From: Candidatus Nitronereus thalassa
GTDB lineage: Bacteria; Nitrospirota; Nitrospiria; Nitrospirales; UBA8639
Direction of reading: 5' to 3'
NCBI RefSeq assembly: GCF_032191465.1
Contig: NZ_JAQOUE010000001.1
Span: forward strand, 2,170,001 to 2,234,000
Length of the DNA stretch: 64,000 nucleotides
In this document: positions 1 to 9,516 of the stretch, one piece after another
Layout: each line of letters starts with the position of its first letter
Position numbering within the stretch: the stretch's first letter is position 1
The notes under the pieces: model-generated
Database searches by the model: none
What the model was told of the DNA's origin: nothing
What the model saw: the letters and a program-made list of their open reading frames with translations, nothing else
Program-made: the position numbers and the translations under genes

Positions 1-672
1 AAAGACCGACACGAGCGTCATATTGCGTCTGGGGATCCGGCGTAGGGTGGTTCGATCCACCACGCCCGAGACGGTGGCTCTTTCCCCAGCCACGAGCGTA
101 AATATCGAGGAGATGACCGACCGGTCTTCATAACGCCAGGGCAAAACCCACAGAGCATCTTCGATGGTTCGAATCCCTAATTTTTCAAGCAGAAGAGCGC
201 GTTTTGGCCCAACCCCCTTGGCATAGCGAATAGACACTTCATGGAGGGGTCGATGGCCTTGGCTCGTTGAGGGATCTACTTCACGGGCGTTGCTGCAGGA
301 TCTGGCAGTCTGAGATGCAGGAGATAATTCTACAGACTTTTCCACCTTGGGAATGTCCTTAATCGAAAAGGAAATCCGATCCAAAATACGCCTAGCTTGG
401 ATCAGTTGATTCAGTTCGTTTGGTAACGTGACCTTGGTATCATTTTGGAAGAGCGCGCGAAGCGCGAGTAATTCCGATTCAATTTTTCTGGGAAAGACGA
501 CCTCGCCCAAGGCCTGTACGATTTGCCCAGTAATGAACGTCTCGAGATTTTTAATCTTGGCTTTTTTTGCCCCTCCCTGCCGGTGCGCCAACTCAATGGG
601 TCGATTTAGTCTCGCGAGTAAGCCACGGAGGTATTCTAGGGGTTCCCTTCCAATCAATGGAGAAGTGGGCAT
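1..672 (-). CDS. recG: ATP-dependent DNA helicase RecG, N-terminal 224 residues (gene runs off the window edge)
   Basis: The reverse strand is open from an ATG at 672 down to position 1 with no stop, so the C-terminal part, including the helicase motor, lies outside the window. RecG remodels stalled forks and branched recombination intermediates. Recognition rests on the segment near residues 150-180, with the RecG signature YAKGVGPKRA, then a helix-hairpin-helix-like stretch and LPWRYEDRS, which lead into the wedge (OB) domain. Ahead of it is a basic extension of about 140 residues. The Shine-Dalgarno site is weak. It is divergent from rpmB. Confidence 0.85.
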   Translation of the reverse strand, partial: MPTSPLIGREPLEYLRGLLARLNRPIELAHRQGGAKKAKIKNLETFITGQIVQALGEVVFPRKIESELLALRALFQNDTKVTLPNELNQLIQARRILDRISFSIKDIPKVEKSVELSPASQTARSCSNAREVDPSTSQGHRPLHEVSIRYAKGVGPKRALLLEKLGIRTIEDALWVLPWRYEDRSVISSIFTLVAGERATVSGVVDRTTLRRIPRRNMTLVSVF

Positions 673-801
673 TTTCAAAGGAGTTATCCAGTTTAGGACC
701 CACGTGAGGGCCTGGGTTATCAGACAGGCTTGTCAGAAAGGCTGGGGGTATGGTAACAAGAGTGACCCTCGGGTACAATCTTGGAAGGAGGAAAGACAAT
801 T

Positions 802-993
802 ATGGCGTTTTCATGTTCAATTTGCGGAAAAAATCGGATGGCTGGCCACAATGTCAGTCACGCGAATAATAAAACCAAACGGGTGTTTCGACCCAATCTT
901 CAAAATGTCCGGGCCTTGGTCAATGGAGCCACGAAGCGGATTCGGGTATGCACTCGATGCTTACGGTCTGGATTGGTCAAAAAATCCGTCTAA
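802..993 (+). CDS. rpmB: 50S ribosomal protein L28
   Basis: A 63-residue large-subunit ribosomal protein. It begins [11 protein letters not shown] and ends in [14 protein letters not shown]; the two CxxC pairs mark the zinc-ribbon (C+) form of L28. The [17 protein letters not shown] core is typical of the family. The ATG at 802 is chosen because GGAGGAAAG sits at the right distance upstream; an earlier in-frame TTG at 781 lies before this site and is unlikely. The gene stands alone, divergent from recG and convergent with msrB. Confidence 0.95.
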   Translation: MAFSCSICGKNRMAGHNVSHANNKTKRVFRPNLQNVRALVNGATKRIRVCTRCLRSGLVKKSV

Positions 994-1128
994 TTTTTCG
1001 TTCTCTCGAAAATAGAAAGTATCGGGGCAATACCACCATCCTTCTTTTTCCTCCCAGGTTTCACACCCTAACTATACCACCTCACAATTTTTTCTAAATG
1101 GCGGGAGAGCTTGACCATCGGTCGGCCA

Positions 1129-1629
1129 TTAGGCCGCCCGAAACACTAATGCCGCTGAATTGATGCAGTACCGCAAACCAGTGGGTGGTGGTCCATCATC
1201 GAACACATGGCCTTGATGCCCACCACATCGGCTGCAATGCACTTCGGTCCTTGGATAGAGAAGCTTCCAATCGGTTTTTGTTCCAATCGCCTTGGGCGAA
1301 ATGGGCTCCCAAAAACTTGGCCATCCGGTTTGGCTGTCAAACTTTTTCTCTGATGAAAATAAAGGAAGATCACAACCCGCACAGTGATAGATTCCTTCAG
1401 CCTTGCTGTTATGGTATTCGTTTTTAAATGGGGGTTCGGTGCCCTCTTTCCGAAGAACTGCATATTGTTCCGGAGTGAGGATCTTCTTCCACTCCTGGTC
1501 GGTTTTTTCGATTTCAAATTTCATCGGACTCTCCTTTGCCAAGGCTTGACCAAAACCTAGCGCCTTGCCCAATGCACCCACCCCCATGAAAACAGCCATT
1601 GCCATGACAGTCCGTCTGCTTACTTCCAT
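1129..1629 (-). CDS. msrB: Peptide-methionine (R)-S-oxide reductase, exported form
   Basis: MsrB reduces the R-epimer of methionine sulfoxide in oxidised proteins. Both zinc-binding pairs are present (HCAGC and HCSRC), as are the GWPSFWEPI substrate-binding stretch and the catalytic cysteine in RYCINSAAL. The first 35 residues look like a signal sequence with a twin-arginine-type start (SRRT, then a hydrophobic run), so the enzyme probably works in the envelope. The ATG at 1629 is preferred over a GTG at 1650 because AGGAGG lies between the two. It has no operon partner. Confidence 0.93.
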   Translation of the reverse strand: MEVSRRTVMAMAVFMGVGALGKALGFGQALAKESPMKFEIEKTDQEWKKILTPEQYAVLRKEGTEPPFKNEYHNSKAEGIYHCAGCDLPLFSSEKKFDSQTGWPSFWEPISPKAIGTKTDWKLLYPRTEVHCSRCGGHQGHVFDDGPPPTGLRYCINSAALVFRAA

Positions 1630-1874
1630 ATCATCCTCCTTTCTATTCACGGGAAGATAGTTCCTGCTTCCCCAGCTATTATAACAAACATGAAAGCGAC
1701 GATGAGTTACAGTCTTGATGTAAAGAAGAGTGTTACAGGAGGGTCATGCGGTGATTTGCTCAGGGAGAATTCCCAAAGGAAATCACAAGAATTTATAAGG
1801 TAGCGGGAAGAAAAAGTGTTTAACGATTGCAGATGGCTTTCAGCCAGGAAAAGGGGACCCAGTCGCAAGGGCGT

Positions 1875-3056
1875 TTAGACCTTAAACGTTCCCACAATAT
1901 CCTGGAGTTCTTCGGCAAGACCACGCAATTCATGGCTTCGCTTGGCTGACTCCGCAGCTCCCCCACTCGTTTCTTCTCCTACTTGGGTAACCGCCTCGAG
2001 ATCTTTGGCGATTTGATGAGTGGTCGTGGATTGTTCTTCGGCAGCTGCAGCAATTCGGTGAATCATCTCCGCGGTTTGTAGGACAAGACTTTGAATACGT
2101 GTGAGCGCATCACTTGTTTCATTGGCTAACATAACGCCATTCCCAACCCGCTGCGTCCCTTCCTCCATGGACATGACCGCTGTTTTGGTATCGTCTTGGA
2201 TTTGGCGAATCATTTCAGCAATTTCTTTGGTTGCTTTGGTGGTGCGTTCGGCAAGTTTTCTTACTTCGTCTGCGACTACCGCAAATCCTCGACCTTGCTC
2301 GCCAGCACGAGCCGCTTCAATCGCGGCATTGAGCGCCAACAAGTTGGTTTGATCGGCGATGTCTTCAATAGTTCCCACGATTTCTCCGATTTGATCAGAG
2401 GATCGTCCCAAGGCTGCAATGACTTCGGAGGATTGCCCGACGGCCTCCGCCACATGCTGCATACTCGCCACCGCCTCGGTGACCACACGATGTCCATTTT
2501 TTGCGGTGTTCGAAGCCTCTTGGGCAATATTTGAAGCTTCTTGAGAATTGCGGGCGACTTCACCAGCGGTCATTGTCATTTCTTCTACCGCGGAAGCAGA
2601 CTGGGTGATCTTTATTTTTTGGGTATCCGCGCCACGAGCCATATCATCTGCGGTGGATGACATTTCCTGGGAATCGAGTGCAACCCGGTTGGTTACTTCT
2701 CCTACTTTGGTAATAGACCGTTGAAGTTTTTCAATAAAGGTGTTGAACAATAGTCCCAACTGCCCAATTTCATCTTGGTCTGTCACCGGAACACGTTTGG
2801 TCAAATCGCCTTGGCCTTGGGCAATATCCTCAACAATTGCCGTCAACTTCTTGAGAGGAACAATAACCATTTTATGGACGAGCCATTGAACCATTACTAA
2901 AGTAGTAACGATGACAGCAAACAAATGGCCAAACGATTGCAGCCAGTCTTGGCCTGAACCAACCACGACATATAATTGAATGCCCGCCTGGACCAACGCG
3001 ATAGCTCCCAGGACAAGGGCAATTTTTATTCCGATTCTAAAATTGTGAAATGGCAT
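1875..3056 (-). CDS. Methyl-accepting chemotaxis protein lacking a periplasmic sensor domain
   Basis: A 393-residue chemoreceptor. Two transmembrane segments (about residues 10-30 and 44-64) are separated by only about 15 residues, so there is no periplasmic ligand-binding domain. A HAMP domain (about 63-120) follows, then a long cytoplasmic signalling coiled coil. Its hairpin tip carries the conserved [20 protein letters not shown] and [20 protein letters not shown] stretches that bind CheA and CheW. It probably senses a membrane, redox or internal cue, or works within mixed receptor arrays. No che genes lie nearby. Confidence 0.93.
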   Translation of the reverse strand: MPFHNFRIGIKIALVLGAIALVQAGIQLYVVVGSGQDWLQSFGHLFAVIVTTLVMVQWLVHKMVIVPLKKLTAIVEDIAQGQGDLTKRVPVTDQDEIGQLGLLFNTFIEKLQRSITKVGEVTNRVALDSQEMSSTADDMARGADTQKIKITQSASAVEEMTMTAGEVARNSQEASNIAQEASNTAKNGHRVVTEAVASMQHVAEAVGQSSEVIAALGRSSDQIGEIVGTIEDIADQTNLLALNAAIEAARAGEQGRGFAVVADEVRKLAERTTKATKEIAEMIRQIQDDTKTAVMSMEEGTQRVGNGVMLANETSDALTRIQSLVLQTAEMIHRIAAAAEEQSTTTHQIAKDLEAVTQVGEETSGGAAESAKRSHELRGLAEELQDIVGTFKV

Positions 3057-3407
3057 GGTTTCTCCACAAAAAAATCTGTTCTGAATTTTTCTAGTGGTAA
3101 GGGAAAAAATTATTAAGCCAATTTTCTCGTATTCTATTCAGCAAAGTCTTTCGGAAATTTTTCAGGCCCAAGACTTTGGCCGTTTGGCTCAAACCTATTG
3201 GTTTGTATTGATAATCCATTCGGGATCTGGAGGTCTCTTCTTGATAGGTACTGGATCATACCCACCCTTTCATGAGCAATTTTGACCAAAAAGGCTGAAA
3301 ATGCTCCATAAACACGATGGTACTTGGGTAGATCTCTGCAAGGAGAGTGAGATCAGTAAAATAGGCCATCTGTAGGGAAAGCTCATATACAGGAACAGGG
3401 TAGGCCG
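3057..3407. other. Intergenic stretch without a recognisable gene
   Basis: About 350 bases upstream of the chemoreceptor and downstream of gph. A 63-codon open frame on the plus strand (3094-3285) lacks a convincing ribosome-binding site and resembles no family I know. I see no terminator or RNA structure that I can support. Confidence 0.5.
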
Positions 3408-4070
3408 TTAGGAAAAAATGGCTAGCAGATCTTCGGGTTTTTCACAAAAGAAGTCCGGGCCAAGGGCCAGTACTTTTTCACGATTTCCATAGCCATATCC
3501 CACGGCACAGGCTTTCATGCCGGCCGCCTTTGCCGCTCGAACATCGTTGGTACTGTCTCCGACAAGTACTGTTTTTTCTGGGGCCACTCCTAATTGTGCC
3601 AAGATCCGAAACAGCATACCGGGGTCTGGCTTGAGATCGGCCTGGTCGTTAGGACATTCAATAGCGGAAAATGTGTTTCGAACGCCTAACCCATCGGCAA
3701 TCCTCAGAGTATATTCCAAGGATTTATTCGTGGCTAATGCCTTGGGTTTTCCTTCCAAGATATTCAGCACCGAATCGAGTCCTTCATAGATTTGTGTCGA
3801 ATCCAGGCAATGAGCCAGGTAATGTTCTCGAAAAATTTTGAGCGCATCTTCATATTGGGCCTCATTGCCTTCGCCAACGGAAAGTCGCAGCAACCGTTTG
3901 ACCCCATCTCCGACAAAACTAAAAATTTCATCACGAGATCGGGGAGGCAGAGCCAAATCTTTCAAAGTTAAATTGACCGAAGTGGCAATATCGTATTTTG
4001 AATCAATGAGAGTACCGTCAAAATCGAAGATGACTAAATCAAAAGAGGTGTTCCCGTTATTGATTATCAT
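3408..4070 (-). CDS. gph: HAD-superfamily phosphoglycolate phosphatase-like hydrolase
   Basis: A 220-residue HAD hydrolase with all four motifs. Motif I is FDFDGTLIDS (nucleophile and acid/base aspartates), motif II is ATNKS, motif III uses the lysine of LKPDP, and motif IV is VLVGDSTNDV. A helical cap domain lies between motifs I and II, as in the phosphoglycolate phosphatase group, which clears 2-phosphoglycolate made by DNA repair or oxygenation. Its start overlaps the stop of the upstream gene in an ATGA, so the two are translationally coupled. The exact substrate is inferred. Confidence 0.8.
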   Translation of the reverse strand: MIINNGNTSFDLVIFDFDGTLIDSKYDIATSVNLTLKDLALPPRSRDEIFSFVGDGVKRLLRLSVGEGNEAQYEDALKIFREHYLAHCLDSTQIYEGLDSVLNILEGKPKALATNKSLEYTLRIADGLGVRNTFSAIECPNDQADLKPDPGMLFRILAQLGVAPEKTVLVGDSTNDVRAAKAAGMKACAVGYGYGNREKVLALGPDFFCEKPEDLLAIFS

Positions 4071-4663
4071 GATTTGGCATTTCCTATGGAAGTGCTGAGC
4101 CGTTGCAAAGCGGCCTTTCTTCCCTCGTCAGTCTCCTCCAACATGGCCGCGCGAACAAAATCCTTGAGCCGCTTCCTTCCGACATGCGGAGGGAACATCG
4201 GCCCGATTATTCGCCAATGGTTCAAAACAGCCCGCACACGAAACAAAATGGTTTCCTCACGTTTTTCTGGTAAAAAGGTGGCAGCCTCCCAATGCATCAC
4301 CCCCAATATTTGGAACGTCACAGGAATGACAGCTTCAGTGCTACTGATGATATCCCACTCTTCAATATCATCACTCACCTCATAATCACCAACAATCACG
4401 ACCTGGCCCCAGGGTGGTTCTTCGTCCCAAGCAACATAGGGTCTGACGGCTTCATAAGACAGAGCCTGCAATCGAGCACCTCGTTTATCCAACGAAAGGT
4501 ATTTTTTTATGATGTCCGCTGGATCGTTCGTCAGATCCCCGGTCAATCCAAGAGCCAGGCCAGGATTGAGCATACCAGCGAACATGCCTATCACACCGAC
4601 AAAAAAAAACGATGCGGGAATGGGTGTCTTAGAAGCGCAAAATTTTTGAACAAACCGTCTCAT
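4067..4663 (-). CDS. Conserved hypothetical exported protein
   Basis: A 198-residue protein of unknown function. From the ATG at 4663 (MRRFVQKF) it has a basic start and a hydrophobic segment at about residues 17-40 that reads as a signal peptide or anchor. The rest is acidic to neutral, beta-rich and soluble, including a VVIVGDYEV stretch. An upstream in-frame start at 4741 would add 26 residues ahead of the signal and looks wrong. It precedes gph with a 4-base overlap and follows the receiver-domain gene. Confidence 0.6.
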   Translation of the reverse strand: MRRFVQKFCASKTPIPASFFFVGVIGMFAGMLNPGLALGLTGDLTNDPADIIKKYLSLDKRGARLQALSYEAVRPYVAWDEEPPWGQVVIVGDYEVSDDIEEWDIISSTEAVIPVTFQILGVMHWEAATFLPEKREETILFRVRAVLNHWRIIGPMFPPHVGRKRLKDFVRAAMLEETDEGRKAALQRLSTSIGNAKS

Positions 4664-4772
4664 GTCATAACCAAAGAGAACGCATGGTGTTGTATAGAGA
4701 TAACCGTTGCAAACAGAATGAGGGTGAACACAGAAGGTCAAGGCAATAACAGAGGAGAACGTGGCGCGGGCA

Positions 4773-5246
4773 TTAACCTTTGATCAATATGACTAAAATA
4801 ATTCCGAGAAGAAGCCACAACGGAATGGATAACATGAGGCCCCAAGCCAAACCCTGTGCCGTTTTCAGGCGTCCCTTCAAAGACCGTTTTTCGAGTGCCT
4901 TGTCAATTCGAAGTTTGACATCCTCTAAATGAAACGGCTTGGTGATATAGTCTTCTGCTCCACAACTGATCGCTTCCACGGCCGATCCAATAGAGGGATG
5001 GCCGGTAATCATGAGAAAGATTACATCTTCGTCCACTTCGCGGATTCGTTTTAGCAACCCCATCCCGTCAAGATTCGGCATCATGAGATCAGCCATAATA
5101 ATCTCAAAGTCATCCTTTTGATATTTATTAAGGGCATCTTCGCCATCCTCAGCTGTGACCACTTCAAAGTCCAGCGTGAGCAAAAACTGCTTCAACGCAT
5201 CACGAACTCCTTCATCGTCATCGACTACGAGTATGCGTCCTGACAC
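4773..5246 (-). CDS. Response-regulator receiver domain with a C-terminal transmembrane anchor
   Basis: Residues 1-120 form a complete CheY-like receiver: acidic pocket DDD near residues 9-11, phosphoacceptor Asp53 (in ADLMMP), Thr81 (MITGH) and Lys103 (ITKPF). There is no DNA-binding or enzymatic output domain. After a basic linker, residues 133-155 are almost wholly hydrophobic (WGLMLSIPLWLLLGIILVIL) and end in KG, so the receiver appears tethered to the inner membrane. The start is a GTG with AAGGAG nine bases upstream. No histidine kinase lies nearby. It sits between lolA and an exported hypothetical. Confidence 0.88.
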   Translation of the reverse strand: MSGRILVVDDDEGVRDALKQFLLTLDFEVVTAEDGEDALNKYQKDDFEIIMADLMMPNLDGMGLLKRIREVDEDVIFLMITGHPSIGSAVEAISCGAEDYITKPFHLEDVKLRIDKALEKRSLKGRLKTAQGLAWGLMLSIPLWLLLGIILVILIKG

Positions 5247-5352
5247 CGGTCTTTACTCCTTAACATTTTTTCGATCCAACATGTCGGGTGGGATCAAACC
5301 GCCACCAAATATATCACAGGTGATCCCCTTGGCCAAAATGCCTCCTTACAGG

Positions 5353-6045
5353 TCAACCCTGAGGAAGGACATCTTCCACAATTACCACATCTTCTGGGGG
5401 ATTTAAGGTAAATACCGTATCGTCAATACCGGTATTTGCCTTCACATTGGTGAAACGGAACGTGGAAATATTTCCACTCACTTCGTGCAGAGCAAGCGAT
5501 CGAATGAAGTAAGTACCTGGTTGGATTTCCGAAATAATACGGGTGACCGATGAGGAACCTAGCTGACCATGATTTTTCGGAATAAGGGTGAGCAAGGGCA
5601 ATCCGCCTTCACCAGTGCGGCCATTGTCTGTTGGGTGCACCTCAAAATGTTCAGCGAGTTTTCCGGCGCCCTGCAACAAGGCAAGCGGGGCTTTGGTCGC
5701 CACCATCATCGTCAGATTGCCCTTCAAAATTTGATTATGCTGTGGCACATACATCTCCAGCCGATCATTGTGGACGTAAATGTGCTCTACCGAGGGTTCA
5801 AGATAATCCCACCTCAAACGCCCAGGTTTTTTAATGAAGACACGGCCCGAAGATTGAAGAGGAGTCTCGAATCCCTCAATACGAGTTTCCTGGGTGAACT
5901 CTGCACGGAAATCCTTGGTGGCAGCATACCGAGCATCAACGCGGGCGACCAATTCATGGACCTGCTGGTCGAGATTTTCCTTTCCCCAAGCAGGAAAAGA
6001 AATCAAGCTCACCGCCATGAGAAACCCTGCGAGAATAATTTTCAT
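5353..6045 (-). CDS. lolA: Outer-membrane lipoprotein carrier protein LolA
   Basis: A 230-residue periplasmic chaperone that takes lipoproteins from the LolCDE transporter to the outer membrane. It has a clear signal peptide (MKIILAGFLMAVSLISFPAWG), then the LolA fold with the conserved DFRAEFTQET, SGRVFIKKPGRLRWDY and DRLEMYVPQ segments. Its start overlaps the stop of ftsK in an ATGA, so it is translated with ftsK; this ftsK-lolA order is widespread. It implies a diderm cell envelope. Confidence 0.92.
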   Translation of the reverse strand: MKIILAGFLMAVSLISFPAWGKENLDQQVHELVARVDARYAATKDFRAEFTQETRIEGFETPLQSSGRVFIKKPGRLRWDYLEPSVEHIYVHNDRLEMYVPQHNQILKGNLTMMVATKAPLALLQGAGKLAEHFEVHPTDNGRTGEGGLPLLTLIPKNHGQLGSSSVTRIISEIQPGTYFIRSLALHEVSGNISTFRFTNVKANTGIDDTVFTLNPPEDVVIVEDVLPQG

Positions 6046-8381
6046 CCTGCCCTTTCTTGGATCATACCCTGCGGACCGAGAATTTCCCGACGTCCATCAC
6101 GTCCCGGCGCACTGACGAGCCCTTCTTCTTCCATTTGTTCGATCATACGGGCGGCCCGTGGATATCCCACACGAAGTCGCCGTTGCAGTAGAGAAGCCGA
6201 GGCTTGCCCTGAAGTAAGCACGACTTCCCTAGCTTGCTCATAGACTTCATCTCGTTCCAGATCGTCTTCCAACACCTCGGCGCTTTGAAAAGGCGTTTCG
6301 TCACTATAGTCGGGACCGGCCTGGGCTTTGACGTATTCTACCACGCGCCGCACATCCTCATCCGACACATAGGAACCATGGAGGCGAATCAGCCTGCCGG
6401 TCCCCGGTGCTAAATACAACATATCGCCAAGTCCCAAAAGCGCCTCGGCCCCATTCGAATCCAGGATGGTGCGGGAATCGGTTTTGGAAGACACTTGAAA
6501 GGCAATACGCGCGGGGAAATTCGCTTTGATTAGCCCAGTCACCACATCGACCGACGGGCGTTGTGTCGCTAAAATCAAATGAATGCCTGAAGCCCTCGCC
6601 ATTTGCGCCAAGCGGGCAATTTTCTCTTCGATCTCTTTGGGGGCCACCATCATCAAATCTGCAAACTCATCGATCACTACCACGATGTAGGGAAGTGGCT
6701 CTGTGGTCAGCTCCGCATCTTGATCCGCAAGCAAGTCTGGGGTAGAAGCCGAAGTGGTGGAGTTGGCTTTCGCATCAAGCACCTTGGTGTTATAGGCCTG
6801 AACGTTTCGCACACCATGTTCGGCAAGCAATCGATAGCGACGCTCCATTTCTTGTACGACCCAGCTTAACCCGCGCGCTGCGGCTTTGGGATTCGTGAGG
6901 GCGGGACGCAACAGATGCGGGATCCCATCATAGACCTGAAGCTCCAGCACCTTGGGATCGATCAACAGAAGTTTGACTTCATCGGGATGGGCAGAGAATA
7001 ACAAGCTCAACAACATGCTGTTCAAGCCCACACTTTTTCCGGCTCCGGTCGCCCCTGCGACAAGCAGGTGAGGCATAGTTCTCAAGTCAGCTACAAACGG
7101 ACGACCGAAAATATCTTTTCCCAACGCCATGGTAAGTTTCGAGCGCGATCGCGCGTAGGCTTCACTCGTCAGCACTTCTCGAAAGGCAACAGTTTCTCTA
7201 ACCGGATTCGGGACTTCGATTCCCACTGTTGATTTACCAGGGAGGGGAGCAACAATGCGCACTCTTGTGGCTTTCAGAGCCATCGCGAGGTCATGTGCCA
7301 AATTCACAATGCGAGCGACTTTAATTCCCGGCCCAGGCTCAAATTCATACATTGTAATAACCGGGCCCGGATGCACTTCGGTCACCTTCCCGGAAATACC
7401 AAAATTTTGAAAAGCCGCAGTAAGCACACGGGACTGAGATTCCAATATGTCATCAGTCTGTTGCGATTTGGAAACTTCCCCGGGTTCAAGGAGAGCCAAT
7501 GGGTCTGGTAAATTGTATCCTTCAGACACCTTGCGGTTCATTTCAAAGGTTCTACGGACTGGAGGAATTTCATCAGGTTCCCCCACTTCTAATTCTAATA
7601 CCTCTTCGGGTACATCCAATTCGGGAAGTGGATCCTTTTTGCCCAAAAAGGATAACGCACTCTCCCGCATGCCCAAACTCCGATTAATTTTCAGTGGCTT
7701 ATTGGCTTTAGGCGTCCGCCCTCTAGTGGGAAACCTTAACCAACTGAAGGACAGGCGAGGTATTTGAAATCGAAGATTGCTAAGAAAACTCAAAATATTA
7801 CCCAAGGCCGTGGCGACGGAAAATGGAGCAATAAGAATGACCGCCACAAGAATTAGTGCACACAAGACAATCGTGCTGCCGGTTTCCCCGAACAGGGGAG
7901 ACAAAACAGGCATACACCATTGCCCCCAAGCTCCACCCGTAATGGAAGTCGCTATCACATTGATGGCAGAGGGACCATAAAATTCAAACAGGGCACTGAG
8001 AGACAACACCAACAGAATCCCGCCGATCAGGCTTCGGGCTTTGGTTTCAAGGGTTTCTTCCTGGAACGCTCGAATCCCTTGCAACATGATCAAGATTGGA
8101 ATCATGAGGGCCGCAGACCCCACAAGCCACACTAAGCCCGCGGCAATGGTGGCACCCACCATCCCAACCACATTCTGCGAAACGCCGTTGGATTCATTGG
8201 ATGGAGATATCAGAGGCCCGAGCCAGGAAGGGTCCTGTGGTGAATACGACCACACGCTCAAAAATACTAGGACCCCCAGAGTGAAAAGGGAGATTCCAAG
8301 GATTTCACGGCTGAGTTTGAAAGGGGGGGAAGACACTTCAGACCTGATGGATTTTCCCCTAGACCTAGGGAATGTACTCAT
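6042..8381 (-). CDS. ftsK: DNA translocase FtsK/SpoIIIE
   Basis: A 779-residue translocase that segregates chromosome termini at the division septum. The N-terminus carries about four transmembrane segments (roughly residues 25-200). A linker follows, then the motor, with Walker A in AGATGAGKSVGLNS and Walker B in YIVVVIDEFADLMM. The C-terminal gamma winged helix (SASLLQRRLRVGYPRAARMI) reads KOPS orientation sequences. The ATG at 8381 is chosen. A TTG at 8417 with AAGGG upstream would add 12 residues and cannot be excluded. lolA overlaps the stop. Confidence 0.95.
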   Translation of the reverse strand: MSTFPRSRGKSIRSEVSSPPFKLSREILGISLFTLGVLVFLSVWSYSPQDPSWLGPLISPSNESNGVSQNVVGMVGATIAAGLVWLVGSAALMIPILIMLQGIRAFQEETLETKARSLIGGILLVLSLSALFEFYGPSAINVIATSITGGAWGQWCMPVLSPLFGETGSTIVLCALILVAVILIAPFSVATALGNILSFLSNLRFQIPRLSFSWLRFPTRGRTPKANKPLKINRSLGMRESALSFLGKKDPLPELDVPEEVLELEVGEPDEIPPVRRTFEMNRKVSEGYNLPDPLALLEPGEVSKSQQTDDILESQSRVLTAAFQNFGISGKVTEVHPGPVITMYEFEPGPGIKVARIVNLAHDLAMALKATRVRIVAPLPGKSTVGIEVPNPVRETVAFREVLTSEAYARSRSKLTMALGKDIFGRPFVADLRTMPHLLVAGATGAGKSVGLNSMLLSLLFSAHPDEVKLLLIDPKVLELQVYDGIPHLLRPALTNPKAAARGLSWVVQEMERRYRLLAEHGVRNVQAYNTKVLDAKANSTTSASTPDLLADQDAELTTEPLPYIVVVIDEFADLMMVAPKEIEEKIARLAQMARASGIHLILATQRPSVDVVTGLIKANFPARIAFQVSSKTDSRTILDSNGAEALLGLGDMLYLAPGTGRLIRLHGSYVSDEDVRRVVEYVKAQAGPDYSDETPFQSAEVLEDDLERDEVYEQAREVVLTSGQASASLLQRRLRVGYPRAARMIEQMEEEGLVSAPGRDGRREILGPQGMIQERAG

Positions 8382-8533
8382 GGGAGAAACTCTAGCACAG
8401 GGGGTGAGGTTAATCAAATAAAACCCTTAGTGAAGACTATGTGGTTAAGGCGGTATTACCATTATGATATCAGTCCAATTTTTCCTAAACTCCAAATCCA
8501 AATATTGAACTCTATGGAATGGAAACACCCCCC

Positions 8534-9337
8534 TCAAATGGATCGAAGATGAATGGCCTTCGCAAGAGTGATAAATTCTTGGACAGTCAGGGTTTCAGCA
8601 CGACGCTTCGGATCGATACGCGCCTCGTCAAATGCCTCCTGAAGGATAGGCATGAGAAATCCTGAGTCACGAAAGGAATTCACCATGGTTTTTCGTCGGT
8701 GCGCAAACGCCGCACGCACGGTTTGTGTGAAGAGTTGAGAAAAGGGCTCATCTTCTTTTTCCCCAGAGAATAAGGACAGCGTCACAACGGCAGATTCCAC
8801 ATCCGGCCTTGGACGAAAACACGAGGCAGGAACTTTGAAAGCGACCCGTGACTTCCCCCGGTATTGGCTTAAGACAGATAACGCCCCGTAGTCTTGGCTC
8901 CCTGGCTTGGCTGCTAATCGTTTGGCCACTTCCAGTTGCAACATGACGATCATCCGGTTGATCCGAGACGGCTGTTCAAGTAACTGAAACAATAAAGGCG
9001 TAGACACATAATAAGGCAAGTTGGCCACCACAACCGTTCCCGGGGGCAAGGTCTCGACAGGAAACTCGAGCGCATCACCCACTTTGAGATCCAGGTTGGG
9101 ATATGGACAGACCTGCTTTAAATAGGCTGCCAATTTTTTATCGAGTTCAATGGCGATAACCTGCGAAGCTAATTCACACAGCGGCCCCGTGAGCACCCCC
9201 CGCCCGGGTCCGATTTCAAGCACGGTGTCTTCGGGACTGATCGCGGCTTCGTGAATGATCTTCCTGACAATATTCGGATCGATCAGAAAGTGCTGTCCAA
9301 GCCGTTTAAGGGGGGGAGGAGGGGAGGGAATGGTCAT
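8534..9337 (-). CDS. rsmA: 16S rRNA adenine(1518/1519) dimethyltransferase
   Basis: RsmA (KsgA) dimethylates two adjacent adenines in the 3' hairpin of 16S rRNA late in 30S assembly. Visible motifs are KRLGQHFLID near the start, the SAM-binding EIGPGRGVLT, the acidic IAIELDKKL, the catalytic NLPYYVSTP and the substrate loop FRPRPDVESAVV. At 267 residues it has the normal length. It stands between ftsK and a small hypothetical, all on the minus strand. Confidence 0.95.
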   Translation of the reverse strand: MTIPSPPPPLKRLGQHFLIDPNIVRKIIHEAAISPEDTVLEIGPGRGVLTGPLCELASQVIAIELDKKLAAYLKQVCPYPNLDLKVGDALEFPVETLPPGTVVVANLPYYVSTPLLFQLLEQPSRINRMIVMLQLEVAKRLAAKPGSQDYGALSVLSQYRGKSRVAFKVPASCFRPRPDVESAVVTLSLFSGEKEDEPFSQLFTQTVRAAFAHRRKTMVNSFRDSGFLMPILQEAFDEARIDPKRRAETLTVQEFITLAKAIHLRSI

Positions 9338-9347
9338 GTTCCCAGAC

Positions 9348-9472
9348 AGGGAATGTTGAAAAAGGGTGTCAGCAGCGTTCTCCCCTTTTTGCCGTGCTCA
9401 CGTACTAATCCGTACGATCCGCGCGTCAAAAAGGCTGCGGCCTTGCTGGACACACCTTTTTGACCATTCCCT
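9348..9472. repeat. Long imperfect inverted repeat (REP-like hairpin element)
   Basis: The left arm from 9348 (AGGGAATGTTGAAAAAGG, then TGTC-AGCA) matches, with a few mismatches, the reverse complement of the right arm ending at 9472 (TGCTGGACACACC, then TTTTTGACCATTCCCT). The centre holds a smaller dyad, CGTAC-taatc-CGTACG. The arms span about 25 bases each. No open frame is plausible here. It may act as a bidirectional transcription stop between rsmA and its neighbour. From memory, similar elements recur in Nitrospira genomes; no second copy was seen in this window. Confidence 0.6.
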
Positions 9473-9516
9473 AGTTCTCTTGAAGCTTCATAAGGCATGT
9501 TGTTCATTAGAAAAAA

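Noticed and set aside
161..178. GGTTCGAATCC-like sequence suggesting a tRNA T arm
   Set aside because: It lies within the coding sequence of recG and no acceptor or anticodon arms can be drawn around it.
3094..3285. 63-codon plus-strand frame between the chemoreceptor and gph
   Set aside because: No ribosome-binding site, no family and no supporting context.
5569..6243. Long plus-strand open frame opposite lolA and ftsK
   Set aside because: It lies antisense to two well-supported genes, has no family resemblance and no ribosome-binding site.
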